Part shown: positions 63,742 through 64,000 of the stretch, piece by piece | Numbering within the stretch: position 1 is the first letter of the stretch | Layout: every line of letters begins with the position of its first letter | Position numbers and translations under genes: made by a program | Notes under the pieces: model-generated | Told to the model about the DNA's origin: nothing | The model's input: only the letters and a program-made list of their open reading frames with translations | Database searches by the model: none | Source of the DNA: Haliclona indistincta | Lineage: Eukaryota; Porifera; Demospongiae; Haplosclerida; Chalinidae | DNA length: 64,000 nucleotides | Direction: 5' to 3' | Assembly: GCA_964017065.1 (NCBI GenBank) | Contig: OZ024787.1 | Location: 3,996,503-4,060,502 of the forward strand

Positions 63742-64000
63742 CATGCAGAATGCCACTCTCATCATTGATGGCCAGGTACTTAGCTATTGGCAAGCCAACA
63801 GGACTTGTAACATTTGGAGATTTTGCTAATGCGTTTGTACAGTCAGTGTTGAATGCAGAAACCGTGTTTAATCGCATCGATGTTGTGTTTGATCGCTATT
63901 ATGATGTATCTATCAAGAGTGCAACCAGGAGAAGGCGCTCTCAAGGTACTAGACCGATTTAACGAATAATAGAGCATGCAAATGTGCCACTGCCATCAAG
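63742..64000 (+). pseudogene. Remnant of the same gene, middle part, inverted
   Basis: On the plus strand, IGKPTGLVTFGDFANAFVQS and IDVVFDRYYDVSIKSATRRR read open to 63962. A frameshift follows, then IIEHANVPLPS to the window edge. In the family this part precedes the HE-ADTR segment on the same strand. Here it is opposite to 63056-63740, so the element is rearranged head to head. Confidence 0.55.

Noticed and set aside
1..64000. tRNA, rRNA or other structured RNA genes
   Set aside because: No cloverleaf or rRNA signature was recognised by eye; a tRNAscan or Infernal run would be needed to exclude small RNAs.

Overview
The window is animal nuclear DNA, most likely from a sponge (demosponge). 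The reasons are AT-rich sequence, compact genes with 50-100 bp GT-AG introns, metazoan single-copy genes at the right end (UQCRC2 and PIGX homologues), expanded dispanin genes, and debris of a zinc-finger/CXC mobile-element family that I associate with sponge and cnidarian genomes. The species call is inference; the gene structures are read from the sequence.

Region 1 (1-24.7 kb) is a one-strand (minus) array of 16 loci encoding small CD225/dispanin proteins, the IFITM/SynDIG family. Each complete gene has three phase-0 coding exons or a direct derivative of that layout, with a Cys-rich half-membrane helix in exon 2 and the second helix in exon 3. There are four subtypes: I (PPAY), II (PPPY), III (6-residue exon 1, no PPxY) and IV (long PPPY/PPAY N-terminus). 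Five genes in the order III-II-III-I-II form a 7-kb unit present twice (2965-8292 and 9989-15010), and the end of a third unit enters at the left edge (1-1163). Eight complete genes plus one truncated by the window edge read intact with standard structure, one more (24163-24678) is intact with a converted intron, and five loci are broken. TATA boxes lie 75-90 bp before most start codons. Spacers carry a TA-flanked MITE followed by a CAGA microsatellite.

Region 2 (26.2-53.5 kb) is an array of 15 mostly single-exon loci for a different membrane protein. It has a low-complexity N-terminus (Gly-rich or His-rich), TM1, an ectodomain of about 230 residues, TM2, and a cytoplasmic tail that usually holds one or two PPxY motifs. 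The ectodomain resembles the N and middle domains of plant APD1-4 RING ubiquitin ligases, but no RING is present; PPxY motifs (ligands of NEDD4-type HECT ligases) sit in its place. A three-gene block (32768-37508) is duplicated at 38559-43092, and every gene of the second copy has a frame-breaking indel. A 646-bp near-perfect palindrome sits between the copies. A TIR-bounded element with zinc-finger and CXC ORFs lies at 45.0-47.4 kb.

Region 3 (54.7-64 kb) holds an 18-exon UQCRC2 homologue (minus) and, 91 bp away and divergent, the first five exons of a PIGX homologue (plus), with MITEs and simple repeats in introns and a rearranged mobile-element remnant in the last visible PIGX intron.

The main idea worth testing is that two unrelated, rapidly duplicating membrane-protein families, both carrying PPxY motifs, lie side by side. 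Shared recruitment of NEDD4-type ligases, for example in membrane traffic or entry defence, is inference and not demonstrated here.
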